Of a DNA stretch of 64,000 nucleotides, positions 23,161 through 34,800 are shown piece by piece; within the stretch, counting starts at the first letter, position 1; every line of letters starts with the position of its first letter. Origin of the DNA: Bisporella sp. PMI_857 (lineage: Eukaryota; Ascomycota; Leotiomycetes; Helotiales; Helotiaceae); contig JAJSPD010000037.1 in NCBI GenBank assembly GCA_021307315.1, positions 423,309 through 487,308 of the forward strand, written 5' to 3'. The position numbers and the translations under genes were made by a program. The notes beneath the pieces were generated by a model. That model did no database searches. It was not told where the DNA came from and was given only the letters and a program-made list of their open reading frames with translations.

Positions 23161-24013
23161 AAGCTTTTTCTCTAAACATTGCACATAACAAAGATTAATT
23201 TGCATTCCATGGGATAATTTGGTGGAAGTATTGCATATTCTTCGTCATTTTTGTTTGGGTTTGCAAGGCGAAGTGGCACCAAAATGAAAGAACCCCCCAT
23301 AATCGGAAGTCAACATCTGAAAATTCTAGATGTCTCCGAAAGCCTTCGACACGGGCTTCAGATATGGAGTGAGCCAACGTTTGGCTGGTGAGGGAATTTT
23401 GTAATGTATATAGTCTAACTGTAGCGGGAATTGATACCTGGATATGATGGCAGCTTTTCGACAAATAGTATGTCGTCGATTGGCGATGCTTCTTTCTTTG
23501 CCTTCTCGAGTCGTGGTTGACTTGCCACCTGCTAGTGCTTCAATAGCAAATGATGCTTTGCCTCTGCTCCTTGTGTATCTCAAGCATTGCTGTTCTGGTT
23601 TACTGCTTTCGTGCTGAATTGGTTGCATTTTTCATCACAGATCAAGTGTATTGAGCATTATGTGAACAGAGCTTCGTACTTATGCCACTCAGTTTAGTGA
23701 TCGGTAGCACCACTGTACCTAGCCATAAGGAGTGGTGATCTCGAGCATAGCCAAATGAATTGAGCAGACACACATACGAAAGACTTTTATTCTTGCTGGA
23801 TTCTATGGAATCTATGTATATTGTTTATTGCATGCCATCATGTATTGATACCGCAGCCCTCATGGCCATATCTGAATTATACATACAGCCCAACCAAATC
23901 CGTCAGCCTTGATTGGTTGTCGCCGAACCCTATTGATGGCCCATCCCCACACTCATTCTAGAGATCAATCGTCTATCTTAGATCGTGCAAAAGCTTGATG
24001 GTGAAACTGCTCC
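23161..24013. other. intergenic, convergent 3' ends
   Basis: 850 bp between the 3' ends of ILV2 and the second RRM gene. No gene, RNA or repeat identified. Confidence 0.45.
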
Positions 24014-25581
24014 TCACCCACGGTCCGCCCAGTGGTCATGAACTTCATCCTCACGTTTCCAGGGGTAAACGGGTCTCTTCGGGCCTCGATCTGTTGTTGC
24101 CTTGTTCTTGGTAGGGCGACGTCCTAGACGCACCGGCTGCAGACCTGCTGGTGCATCGTCCTCCGCATCGGAATCAATCTCGAGGGGCGTGCCTTTGTAG
24201 TGCAGCTCGATGCCGCGGAAGTCATCGCCGAACATCTCCACTACTTTCGGCGCGGGCCATGGTGTGAGGAGAATCCTCGCAAGTCTTGCTGCGTCCGCAT
24301 CGTCAAACTTGAATACGCAGCGAAACCTAAGAGATATTAGTTAACATGTATTAAATGAAGACGCCCCAAGTCAAACTTACTCCGGATAATCAGACTTCCA
24401 TGGCCCTTGTGCGACCCCGCCTTCCTTTAGAAGCCTCTCCTCAACCATCGCCATGTTGCCCTGATATGGTATCACAACCTTCAAGAGTCGAGTCTCTATC
24501 TTGGCATCCTCGAAGCGGCAGTACATCTGCTTTGGAACGGGTGTCTTGTCCGTTTGTGGCTTACAGCCTTTCTCTCCATTTGGACACCACATATCCTTCT
24601 TCTTGCTCAAGATCTGCTTGGCTGACTCGGCGTCCGTAATTTTTGCAAAGTAAATCTGAACAACGCCATATAAGGTGCCTTTTCGTGCTCTATTTCACAA
24701 GTCAGTAGTCATGTACGGATATTAGATGTATCGGGATTTGTCTGTGGCATTCACTCACGGTTTTGGAATGCCAACTTCGATGAAGTTGAGGATTCCCTTC
24801 TCAACCAACATCTCTTTGACATGCCATTCCTTGACGCTGACTGGTATTTTCTTGTAACAAATAGCTTGCCGCTCAGGTTTTGCTGGGTGTTGAGCCCGCT
24901 CGTCTCCACTGTCACTAAATATATTATCCCGTGGGTTCGTGGCGCAGAGTGTGCTGGCTGGGTCATCTGAAACTGTCTGAGCAACAACTGCGTCAGTAGG
25001 GTTTTCAACTCCATCTTCGGTGCCTCTCGTAGCTGTGATGGCAAGCTGTGAAACATCCCTGTGGACAAAATCTTGAACACCTTCTTGCTTTGTAGATGAG
25101 GGATTCTCGGAGGTATCATGTGCATTCTTCGACGTCTCAGTGTTCACCTTCTTCTTTTGTGCAGGGCGGGAGGATACAAAAATGACTGAGGCTTCGGATT
25201 CTCCATCTGATTCTATCTCTTTCAAGGCTTGTTCGATCTGGCTAGATTTCGGGGTGAGGTAACGCGTATGGGAGCCTCCGTGGGAGGTGATTTGGTTGTG
25301 TGCAACAACCTCAAGATTGCTATCCGTGGGGTGAATAAGAGGGGGACTCAAAGGAGAACGAGAACGGTATCCCGAAGTAGCTGTTGGTGCTAGCTTTGGG
25401 GACTTCGATCTGCTTCGAGTTTCACCCAACCCATCAGCCTTGCCTTCTCTCTTGACTTTCATGACGGAGGATTTGCGATTGGGATGCATGTCGTGAGGAA
25501 GGAACTGATAATTCTCAGAATATGTGTGTAAGTACTTACGGCTAAGAATTGTATGGTTGATGGGGAAGAAAAGCTTGACAT
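24014..25581 (-). CDS. RRM-domain protein, paralogue of the gene at 11.9-14.4 kb
   Basis: Exons 25540..25581, 24759..25504, 24381..24689, 24014..24326; 469 aa. The first intron is only 35 nt, so translation may instead start at the ATG at 25489 (MHPNRKSSVMK). The N-terminal half is disordered and basic/Ser-rich (ETRSRSKSPK, YRSRSPLSPP). Two RRM-like units follow: CYKKIPVSVKEWHVKEML..VGIPKP/ARKGTLYGVVQIYFAKITDAESAKQIL and RLLKVVIPYQGN..WKSDYPE/FRCVFKFDDADAARLARIL; a slash marks the phase-2 intron. A short CPNGEKGC insert follows unit 1. The tail is acidic then basic (IDSDAEDD, RLGRRPTKNK). It shares with its neighbour the RS-type N-terminus, RRM sequence and intron positions. Likely an RNA-binding nuclear protein; target unknown. 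Confidence 0.8.
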
Positions 25582-26009
25582 GAAAAAGAATGAGTAGGGG
25601 AAGATTCACTTTGGTATTTCTGAAAAAGGCTATTAAGCCAATCAAATCCCTTCCTTTCGTTTCTGAGCTGTAGTGAATATACCCATCAGCATATGGCTTC
25701 TGTGGATGTCGCGCGCCTCATTTGAGTTACACACATATTTCCAGTCGCCTTCCCGCATTTTAGTTCAATAACAGCTCAATAATTCAATTGATACCTACAC
25801 TCTTTATCGAATCTAAGCTACCATAGCCGTGATGCAACTCCTGAACTAGTTTGATTGAGATAAGAAATTGAGCATTTCAATGAATATTTCATGGTGAATA
25901 AAATTGGCTACTTTGACTACAAGAGCGATGTCTAATGTTGAAGCTTATTGGGGTTGGATATTCAAGTATTCATTTAAAATATTTCTAAACAAAATGTGAG
26001 ACAAACTAT

Positions 26010-26075
26010 ATGTTGGTGAAGTGGTCAACAGACGGTACGTAACTTCCCTATAACTGACTAAGCTAACCACTTTCC
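26010..26075. repeat. dispersed repeat copy 2 (ACGGTACGTAAC motif)
   Basis: Same-orientation partner of the segment at 10450-10535: tggtcaacagacggtacgta followed by acttccctat and aagctaacca. See copy 1. Confidence 0.55.
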
Positions 26076-26279
26076 ATATAAAAAATGAGCTCATTATTCA
26101 CCATGTACCCACTTAATAGGTCATTTTCTTAGGTCTATTAGTGGTGTCGCGGCCGATGCAGCAGCAGGTAACTGCTAAAAGGGAGTGGTATCCCTTCGGG
26201 GCCGAGATAGGCCAATAGTATGTTGGCGGGACCGCGGGAAACGTGCTATGGTTTCCGGTCTTCTAGCCAAGCCATTCAC

Positions 26280-26345
26280 ACCAGCGGAGGAGTCTGGGGC
26301 AGCTAGAAGATGTATTTTGCCATTCTACTCAGCTTTTCAAATTAG
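26280..26345. repeat. local direct repeat, copy a
   Basis: The segment beginning ccagcggaggagtctggggc and running through gtagaagatg-like sequence to tttgccatt recurs about 360 bp downstream (26644-26709: ccaacggaggggcctgg ... gtagaagatg ... tttgccatttt). Similarity is roughly 70% by eye over 65 bp. Both lie inside the debris region. Confidence 0.4.
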
Positions 26346-26643
26346 TCTTCTTTTTGTAATGTACATATATAACTAAATATTCCTAAAATAAAAACAGCAA
26401 AACATGGTAAAGATATTACACCTACAAAAGATATGTAGCTCCTTGTTAAATGGCTAGGCTAATTATAACTTTTCTTCATGCAATTAGCCTCTATGTACAA
26501 ATCGTTAGAATTGAGTTGGTTGATACACCATCACCAAAAAGACGGCACTGTTTTGAGGCTCATATATGTTAATGTGCCATCAACGTATTTGCACCAGGGA
26601 ACGCGTTTATTGTTTCTGATCTCCAATACAAATATATTCAGTA

Positions 26644-26709
26644 CCAACGGAGGGGCCTGGTTTATGTAGAAGATGCCTTTGCCATTTTAACTATTGCTTT
26701 CTGCAAATC
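26644..26709. repeat. local direct repeat, copy b
   Basis: Partner of the segment at 26280-26345, same orientation. Confidence 0.4.
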
Positions 26710-27227
26710 AACAGCCTGGCGGAGGGTTACCGCTAAGTTGGAGCACAGCAGGGTGCTGAGCGCATGGCCAAAGGACATCCCAAGGTGCGTCTCAATCCTA
26801 ATTCTTTCGGCCCACTCTCATTTTGATAGCGGATGTACTGCTTAGTGGTGGCTCAACTCATTTCCCGATTGAAGGATTGAGAGCCTGAAAAGAACCGGAG
26901 GTAGATTAGCTGAAGAAAATAAGGTGCTTTTTGGTCCATGAATGCGAGAGGGCGATGCAAAGCTAAAGAATAATTTCAATGTTCCTAATAACTATTGAAT
27001 CAATAGAAGAATATCCAAAACTCCATGGCCGAAGCTATAAACCGTACACTCAACTCAAATGGCCAAGGCGGGAAACACTCCCCTGCTGCCACTTTTATAA
27101 ACTATTCATGAAGGTTATACGTATTACTTTATCATATAACCTGAACTCTGCTCGGTAGGTCGTCGTATCCAAGTCGAGGCACGAACCAATCATAATGTCA
27201 TCACAACCCCAATATCTACGGCACCCT

Positions 27228-28426
27228 CTACCGTACCTCATCCACCCTATCCAAAACATGGCCATGTCCCTCCCCAGGATTGGCACTCCCACTTCGCCTT
27301 CGAATTTTCATCCTGCCCTCGGCCTTCTCTCTAAACCCCTCTCTCAAGCCGCTCCCCCTGAATTCATTCAACCCCTGCTCCTTCACGCTTCTCGACCGCT
27401 CCAACTCAGCGGCATCACCCATCCCCCGCGCAATCGTGCTATTCACCGTACCCCTCAGTGCCTCACCCGCTCCATGTATTCCCTTCACCACGTTACCTAC
27501 GCTCTCCCTCTTGCTAGCATGGTGCGCGGCATCTGGGCGCGAGAAATTCGGTGTCTTTGACCGTCCGTTCGGCGCGATAGGAGACGTCGGACTGGCTGCA
27601 ACCGCTGGATCGATGCCGCTATGGGGACTGTGTGGGCTTTGATTGGTATTTAAGGGCTGTACGTGCGGGTTCGTATTCAGAGGCTGCGGATACGGTGACG
27701 CAGTTGAGGTTGGTCGTAGCTCTGACCGAGGTGGGATCGCTCGTCCTCCACTTGTGCTGTTCGCTCTTGGTATAGACTGCTCCTGCTGAAGTGCGCCTTG
27801 GGAATATGGGCCTGGCGTAGGGAGCTCGTGCTGGCCCATTGTTGCGAGGTCTTGTGGGGTAGGCTTCCGTGGTGGAGTTTGTATACGGTGGAATTGTGGT
27901 CTCTGGGCCGGCGGCGGCGCGGTGGGAGCAGGTGTTGCTTCTATAGGTTGGTGCTGCGAGGGTACTGGCGTGCGATTTTCTGCCTGTCGATGAATGGTCT
28001 GGCTTGTAGTGTTGGGATCAATGTACGTGGTTTGGGATTGCTGAGGTGGAGGGTCGGTAGAGGGGTCGTAAGGATGCTGGAAAGTCTGCGTTGTGCCATC
28101 AGCTGTTACAACAGTTGTCGTTGCTATAATCCTATTAGCTATTTTTCTTTCAAAACTATCGCCAGCTTCGGCAATCTCCACTTACTCGTGGTGGTAGTGG
28201 TTGTTGTAACAGTTGTGCCCGGAGGCTTGCCCTGAGCTTGCTGTTGATTCTTAGCTGCCTTCTGCAAATCCAGGTTAGATACATCACTTCCAGAGTATCC
28301 TGAATCATTAAAGCTATTCTGGCCTGCTTGAGGCTTTTGATTCGGATTTGCTGGAAGATTCTTTGATGGCCCGGGGCTGGGATCGAGATCCGGGCGAGTC
28401 TTGTCTTTGTGCTTGAAGAGGCCCAT
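27228..28426 (-). CDS. conserved fungal protein of unknown function, disordered
   Basis: Exons 28186..28426 and 27228..28123; 378 aa. The 62-nt intron (GTAAGT, branch GCTAATAG, ATTATAG) sits inside a poly-threonine tract that runs across both exons. The start ATG at 28426 gives MGLFKHKDKTRPD, a possible N-myristoylation site (MGLF). The middle is Pro/Gln/Ser-rich. The C-terminal 90 residues are more ordered and carry what looks like the conserved core: GNVVKGIHGAGEALRGTVNS, RGMGDAAELERS and EGRMKIRRRSG. I associate this core with an uncharacterised ascomycete family; no enzymatic function is visible. Membrane association through the N-terminal glycine is inference. Confidence 0.8.
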
Positions 28427-29299
28427 TGTTGCTTTGTCTGATTGTTTCTTTTGTATTGGCATCAATTGAGAGTCTATTTTCTGCAAAGATGCATGTATAC
28501 ATCAGTAATTCCTTAACAGATGAGGGATTCATATCAAGTCGTCGAAGAGATGTGGCTGAGTGACGTCAGGAAACAAGGAAAGAAGCTGCTTGGCATGACA
28601 AGCATTCGGTAAACGTCAGGAGGTGGCTTGGATCCACCCGTAAGAATATGCGATGATGTCCATCATATACAGCTGATAAAGATGCCCAAGCTAGGAAGAA
28701 TTTGATATGGTGAGTTCCTGCATGGTAGTAAATAAGAGATCTGTCACGAACCACGCATCTCCAGTGCAATATCACGTGACCACTTTACGATCTCGAATTA
28801 GCTCAAGTATCTCAACGTGGCTGGTTTGCAGTATTGCTTCGGTAAAAATGCTTGTGGTAGTCGGTCATTCTATCATTATTGCTCCGTGTTAAAACGTGAT
28901 ATCCGACTTGTGCCCCACTTATACCGTTGAGTCAGTCGGGAAACCCGTTAAATTGTATTAGGATTGAGCTAATGCATGGAACTTCACAAGCGACATGCAT
29001 GACTTGAGGCTGATTGGCCATCCCGCAACATCCACCTAATGGTTGTCAATGCGTTATGATAGCCATGTGGAGTTGCAAATCCAATGTACTGCATGATCCT
29101 TGTGGATGATCAATGGTTAAGTACCAAAATTGTTCCAATATAATAAGATTTGACTCACGACCGAATCGTAATGTTAATCGGAAAGCTACGGCCATAGAGA
29201 GCAAAGGTGAAGAGCCACTCAAGACATATATGTGACATGCCTTCCGGAAAAATGTTTTCATCACCATCATATCTCTGAATGTAAACTATCTATTGCCTC
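28427..29299. other. divergent intergenic region
   Basis: 870 bp between the poly-Thr protein gene (minus) and the beta-propeller gene (plus). Contains a CACGTG at about 28773 (atcacgtgacc). No gene seen. Confidence 0.4.
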
Positions 29300-30295
29300 A
29301 TGCACGTTGTAAGCCATATACTATCTCTGCTCTCAATGGATCCTGTCACTCCAAGAGCTCCGGATTCCAACTCAACAGCCCTTCCGCTTCTAACGCACTT
29401 GGTACATCAATTCCCCATTGGAAGTTGGGTCGAGAATGTTGCTGTCCGCTCCAGTGGCGAACTTCTGCTTACGATGCTTACAACGCCGGAACTGTACTCG
29501 CTCAGTCCCTCGAAACCCTCCAGTCCTGAGCTAGTCCACACTTTTGCGGATTATACCGGTCTCTTAGGTATCGCCGAAACCTCACCTGATGTGTTCGCTA
29601 TGGTGGTCGGTAACCTGACTAGTTTGCCTTACGTGATGGATATCTGGAAAGTTGACTTCAACGGCGCCAAGATCGAAGTCTCAAAAGTCACCACTGTCTT
29701 AAAAGCCGGTCTCCTGAATGGAGCCACCGCTCTGCCGCATTCAGAGGTAGTGCTGATAGCGGATTCCTTCAGAGGACTTGTGTGGAAAGTGAACGTCAAC
29801 ACAGGAGAAACTAGTATTGCGATTGAACTCCCTGAGATGTTGGCGCCGGCAAACTCCACAAACCCTACTGCCATCAATGGCCTCAAGATCCACGACGGAT
29901 ACCTCTACTGGACAAATTATGCCGGATTGTCATTCTACCGAACCCAGATTAACCTCAATGGCAGTTTGGCTGACGGTGCGAAAGTGGAGTTCATTGCCAA
30001 TCTTGGTGCACAGGTTGACGATCTTGCCATTGACAAGTCTGGGACAAGTTGGGTCACTACGCACCCCGGAAACACAGTTGTGGCTGTTGGTCGGAGCGGG
30101 GAGACGGCTACAGTTGCCGGGTCTTTGGAAAGCCTAGACGTCGCTGCTGGGACGTCCTGCGCATTTGGGAGGACACCTCATGATGAGCACGTGCTGTACG
30201 TGGCGACAGCTGGTGCCACGATTAATGGAACCACTGAAGGAGGAAAGGTGGTTGCGTTGAATACGAGAGGCTTCAGAATCGAAGACTTCTCATAG
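29300..30295 (+). CDS. six-bladed beta-propeller (SMP-30/NHL-like) protein
   Basis: A single exon of 331 aa. The repeated pattern of four-stranded blades is visible: GSWVENVAVRSSGELLLTML, TGLLGIAETSPDVFAMVV, GATALPHSEVVLIADSFRGL, NGLKIHDGYLYWTNYAGLSF, VDDLAIDKSGTSWVTTHPG, SCAFGRTPHDEHVLYVATAG. These match fungal TolB/SMP-30-like propellers, a family related to lactonases and gluconolactonases. The first 13 residues are hydrophobic, but the signal peptide is weak; translation could also begin at Met13. Substrate is unknown, since these proteins are often orphan lactonase-like enzymes or scaffolds. No partner enzyme lies next to it. Confidence 0.8.
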   Translation: MHVVSHILSLLSMDPVTPRAPDSNSTALPLLTHLVHQFPIGSWVENVAVRSSGELLLTMLTTPELYSLSPSKPSSPELVHTFADYTGLLGIAETSPDVFAMVVGNLTSLPYVMDIWKVDFNGAKIEVSKVTTVLKAGLLNGATALPHSEVVLIADSFRGLVWKVNVNTGETSIAIELPEMLAPANSTNPTAINGLKIHDGYLYWTNYAGLSFYRTQINLNGSLADGAKVEFIANLGAQVDDLAIDKSGTSWVTTHPGNTVVAVGRSGETATVAGSLESLDVAAGTSCAFGRTPHDEHVLYVATAGATINGTTEGGKVVALNTRGFRIEDFS

Positions 30296-30568
30296 GATTC
30301 GCCTCAGAATATCAACGGGGCTTGAGATTCTCTTGATACGCCAATTGGAGGATGTTTGGAAAGTAGGACATCGTATCACTCTAATATGTTCTAGTAGAAA
30401 GATGGAATAATTGTGAGTTTGGTAGAAGCGATTTTGGCAGCTCTTTATGCATTTTGTGCAATTCATTGTCTATTCTATTTCTGGACCGTATCCTATACCA
30501 AACCTTGCCTATCATCCGTATGTTATATTCCATTCTCAAACTCTTATCTATTCCATATATTAAATTTA

Positions 30569-31849
30569 TTATTGCGAGCATTGCGGAGCATTCGCTATTG
30601 TAGTACTTGAGGCGTCGGTCAAGTGGCTCGACTCCCATCCCTCGCGAAAATTGCCAATTTCATCGTTAGGAATAACAGACTCTCTCCAGCACTCAATCTT
30701 TTGTCTAAAACTCATATCTTTCTGCGAAGCCAGCGTCCCATATACGGAGTCAAAATCCCCCGCCTGTGTGCTTTCAGCATAATATTCGCCGAGCCACTTT
30801 GTAAAGCTCACTAGCTCCCGCCTATTCATCTCTTCGACTGATATTTCGTGGGCCAATCTATAGGTAGGCACTTTCGAATTCTCCAAAACTTTATCTTTGT
30901 ATCCATAGCAGTAATAATAATGAGGATGCGGTTCCCTCCAGACCCGGACTTTCTCCAGTCCATGCGTATCCCACGCCGGTCTTTCGTACTGAGCCTGTAG
31001 AGCGAGATCAGCAGACTCGCCCCACTCCCTCCATCTCTCCTCCTCCTGCCGATCAATCTCCCGCTGACCCTTCTCATACTCCTCGTCCTGGAAGTTCAAG
31101 AATGGCTCAGCGAGTTTCCTCCTCTTCTTCGTGACCCAACGTGCCTCGCGCTGGCCCCGCTCCCGCATGACTAGATGGCCCTGTTTGACGAAGTAGCGCC
31201 TGTTTTCAATGCTCTTACCATACTCGACGAAATAAATGCGCTCCATGTAAGTCGTCAACAGATCCTCATATAGCGTCTCCAGATTCATGTCCATCTCGAC
31301 GTAGAGGGGCTGGAGAAGTCCAAAGCTGGTTTGCACTGTCTCCGAATTCATTCTAGCTTGAAAGGCTGTAGGATTATCCATTGATTTGGAGCCCACAATA
31401 CTTTTTTCAATTTGAATTAGACGTTTCAGCCACTTATTAAAGAAGCTTTGACATTTGGTCGCCCTATCGTGAGGGACCATAGCGAGCTTCGCATCCATAT
31501 TTAAACGCCCGTTTGGATCCCGAGTCAGGACGTCGCCAAATGTCCAGCGGATCTTCTCAATGCGCTTCGCAAAGCGGAAGTTGAAGTAAGTTTTGAGCTC
31601 GAGGAGGCCGTCAGTGTGAATTTCTTGTGATTCAGGAACGGAATCGACCTCAAGCAGATTTGTCTCAGCAGATTGGATGCGTCGTTCTTGTCTTGCGTAT
31701 CCTTTAAGGATATCCTCGAGGATACAAACAACTACAGAGATGGTAATATGTGAGACCGGCAACAGTTGTTGTCGCTGGTGATGTATCCCGCGGCCTTCAT
31801 ACGTTTGGCTCTTCCTTATCTGCACATGAGTCGTACTCGCCGAAGCCAT
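30569..31849 (-). CDS. hypothetical protein, 426 aa, unknown
   Basis: A single long exon from ATG at 31849. It is rich in Arg, Glu, Trp and Tyr with long predicted helices (EEYEKGQREIDRQEEERWREWG) and a tail with FTKWLGEYYAESTQAGDFDSVYG and FRQKIECWRESV. No signal peptide or membrane segment and no motif I can name. Amino acid composition and the absence of stop codons over 1.28 kb make a real gene likely. It converges with the beta-propeller gene (3' ends 270 bp apart). Confidence 0.75.
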   Translation of the reverse strand: MASASTTHVQIRKSQTYEGRGIHHQRQQLLPVSHITISVVVCILEDILKGYARQERRIQSAETNLLEVDSVPESQEIHTDGLLELKTYFNFRFAKRIEKIRWTFGDVLTRDPNGRLNMDAKLAMVPHDRATKCQSFFNKWLKRLIQIEKSIVGSKSMDNPTAFQARMNSETVQTSFGLLQPLYVEMDMNLETLYEDLLTTYMERIYFVEYGKSIENRRYFVKQGHLVMRERGQREARWVTKKRRKLAEPFLNFQDEEYEKGQREIDRQEEERWREWGESADLALQAQYERPAWDTHGLEKVRVWREPHPHYYYCYGYKDKVLENSKVPTYRLAHEISVEEMNRRELVSFTKWLGEYYAESTQAGDFDSVYGTLASQKDMSFRQKIECWRESVIPNDEIGNFREGWESSHLTDASSTTIANAPQCSQ

Positions 31850-34800
31850 ACAAAGACAAGTGACCTGAGATTGTCGTTTCTAAATTAGAAAACTGCGATC
31901 CCAGTCCGCCAATCCGACAACCACTAGTTATGAATATGCTCCACCACGTTTGCGGGGACTGGCGGCATTCAGCTTTGATTGTGGGTTCTGAGACTCATCA
32001 GCGAAGTTACTTGCGCTGCAGAAACCGCAGTCCAAAGTTAGCATACCCGGGGTGACATTTCGATAAAGCGATTAGACTCCTTCTCTGTACGCACAGGGCT
32101 CCACTGGAATTCTAAGTCACTTCGTCTTATATCTCTACCTTGAAAGTCTGGAAACTGGCCTTACCATACGTCAATTTCCAGGTTACCAGAGAGCGAGGGA
32201 AAACATCTAGCCTATCAACTCATCGTGTTAACTCCTAGTAGAACCCTCTTTAGTCAGAACAACAACCTCAATTTCGAACAACTTTTCTGTGTCTTCTTGG
32301 ACCAGTGAGGGTCGAGAATTCATTAGTGTGGCTTGCGCTATTTAGCATAGATAGTGACGCCAGGTACACCTTAGTCGGCTGTATTGAATTTGAACTCCGT
32401 TGTAATTTTGGCGCCTAGTTCTCCTAACACTCCTCTAAGTCTTCATACTCCGAACTTGTGGACTTATTGAGTGTGATAAAAATGTATGATATCTCAAAGG
32501 GGAGAGGGTGGACTGGGGGTTTCGTAGGCGTAACCTGTGACGGTATGGTGATGGTTGGATTTAGATCACCTCCATGGTTGTTAGATAGTCGCCTGAAATC
32601 AGGACCAAGCTCCAAGTTAAAGCGACTGTAATGGGTTAGTTGGTGAATACTGGGACTTCTCGTTCCAGTGAATACTTATATAATCCAGTAGCAACGCTTT
32701 TGACACCTGCGACGCTCAATATAATTTGCCGTGAAGTGTTAGAAAGTAGAAATGCTTTGTGTGAGTGCAACGACACATACTACAGATGATGTAACACTTA
32801 ATTGTGTCACCGAAGCTTCAGCAACCGGTGTGTCCATTGCGCTAAGTGACACTCTTGTATATGCCATCTAATTGAGAGGGTCATTAACTCAACTCCCGGA
32901 GTAAATCCACTCCGCTCATCAGGACATAAGATTCATTCTTAGTTCAATATTATCCCTTTCCTCGTCATTAATATATAAAAGTTTAGTCATCGAAGCAGGT
33001 AATATTTGGATTACTTGCAATACCTTACCTTAGGTCATTGTGGTCGCTGTGTCAACATCCTCAACGGAATCATCTTAGAAGAGCTGTCACTGAATATGCT
33101 TACCTCTATTCGAAATAACAGGTTGGTTATAATAATGGTATGCTAGAACTTACGTTTACGGCCTGGACATGGATCATTGACATAACAGGTATGTCCATCC
33201 CAAGGAGCAGTAGGAATTCAATGCCCGTTACTTTTAGGAAATGGACAGAAAAAATTGCCCGTGGGTAGTTATCAATACTACAAGAAGTTTCGCGGTTTGT
33301 ACGCCGAATAAGAGCATGAGATGTGTGGCCAGAAGGACATGACACTCCACGGTTGGTTACGATGCAGCCAGAGTAGAGTGACTGAATACTGGATGCAAAG
33401 GAGGTAATCGCTGCAACGAGTAGGTGCTATATTGATATCCTGGCGGAAGACATCGCAGAAGTCGATATTCTGTTCGTTTGCACCTGGAGTCAATGAACTG
33501 GCAAATCGTGGTATTGGCACTGGCACTAATACGTACAATCTGTGATGCACGTTTAAAATATGTTCGAGACTTCTATGCCAAACTGAAAGACAGGGCACGA
33601 TAGTCTTTGGGCGAAAATAGTATTTAGAGAACACTTGGCATGGAGGCTTCCAAAGGAATATATTGATAATAGCCTGTCATCGTACCAAGTAACGCCTCAA
33701 ATAATACTGAGCTGAGACAGGGCCACATTCTGTATGGAGGCACCGTTTATGCTTTGCTATGCAGAGACTTCCCCAAAATCCTTTGATAGTTGGTTTCCGG
33801 GGATAATTGACCGTCTGTCCACAAAATAGAATCCGAAGTGTATCCACATGTTAGCCTATCACTTAGCCGAAGATCTGCGCCGTCCCGCCATTTCTCCGTT
33901 GACATCGCTCCGGCGAGATAATAGAGAAATTTCCAAGAGTAAGCGATGGCGGAATATCTCCTCATTTTTGTCTTTACGTAGTATAATACTACTAGTGTTA
34001 ATCATTACTTTTCTACCCTTCTTTCTCAGTCATCCTTGCGCTGAGCTTAAAGTTATGCATAAATTTACCCCACATTTCGCAGGAGACTTCCCGATTTGGC
34101 TCTAGTCTTCGCTGAGCTGCTAAGAAGTGAGATGGATATTTATATTTTCCAGTTCACTCCTAACTCGCAGAGACCACTATAATTCTGCTCGATTAGGACG
34201 GTATCTGACAAGTAAAAAAGTCCCTTTCGTTCAGCTGCCACAGACTTTCCAGGCATTCTATACTCCATCTGACCTCAGCGAAAGTAAGGAAAGACATGCC
34301 TTGTACGGTTCAAAGCGTGTAACCTCCAATGAAGGGGCATTAATTGTCTCTATCTTTCCGTTACCATGGACGGGAAGACACCAATGGAGACTTGCCAATG
34401 TTAGAAAAGAGGCGAGGATATGGGGAACGCCGACAGAAATTGAGCAACTCACAAATTTACAATATCTGAGTCATCTTAAAGCTCGCAATGTTCTTAGTCC
34501 AATTAAATTTCAACGGTAGCTTCCTATTCTAGTACATGACCCAATCAGCTTTAGAATCAGCAAAGACCAGACCTGGTTCTTCGCTGATCTTACGGGCTAG
34601 GAAAACTTCCCTTGAGAATGCTTTCATGAGAGCTCTGTCTTGCCCTAGCTAGCAGAGCTTCCAAAGCAAACTCTTAACGACGTATTCGATGTATAAATAA
34701 GAGGCTTCTCCTCTACCATGAAAATCCAAATCACAACGGTTTTGGACACAGTTCTTCACAGCCCCAACCTAACTAGCCCTCAATCTCGCTACAGCTTCTT

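Larger units (their letters stand above)
25582..27227. other. repeat-bearing intergenic region
   Basis: 1.65 kb with no intact gene. It contains the second ACGGTACGTAAC copy, a G+C-richer patch (26140-26250), and two related 65-bp segments (26281 and 26645). Transposon debris is the likeliest content. Confidence 0.45.

Noticed and set aside
27195..28235. Several long plus-strand frames opposite the poly-Thr protein gene
   Set aside because: They are antisense shadows of a Pro/Gln/Thr-rich gene, which leaves the complementary strand free of stops.
34127..34519. 130-codon plus-strand frame
   Set aside because: No signal peptide, domain, splice signal or believable composition; an overlapping minus frame of 64 codons exists. 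A frame of this length is expected by chance in 64 kb.
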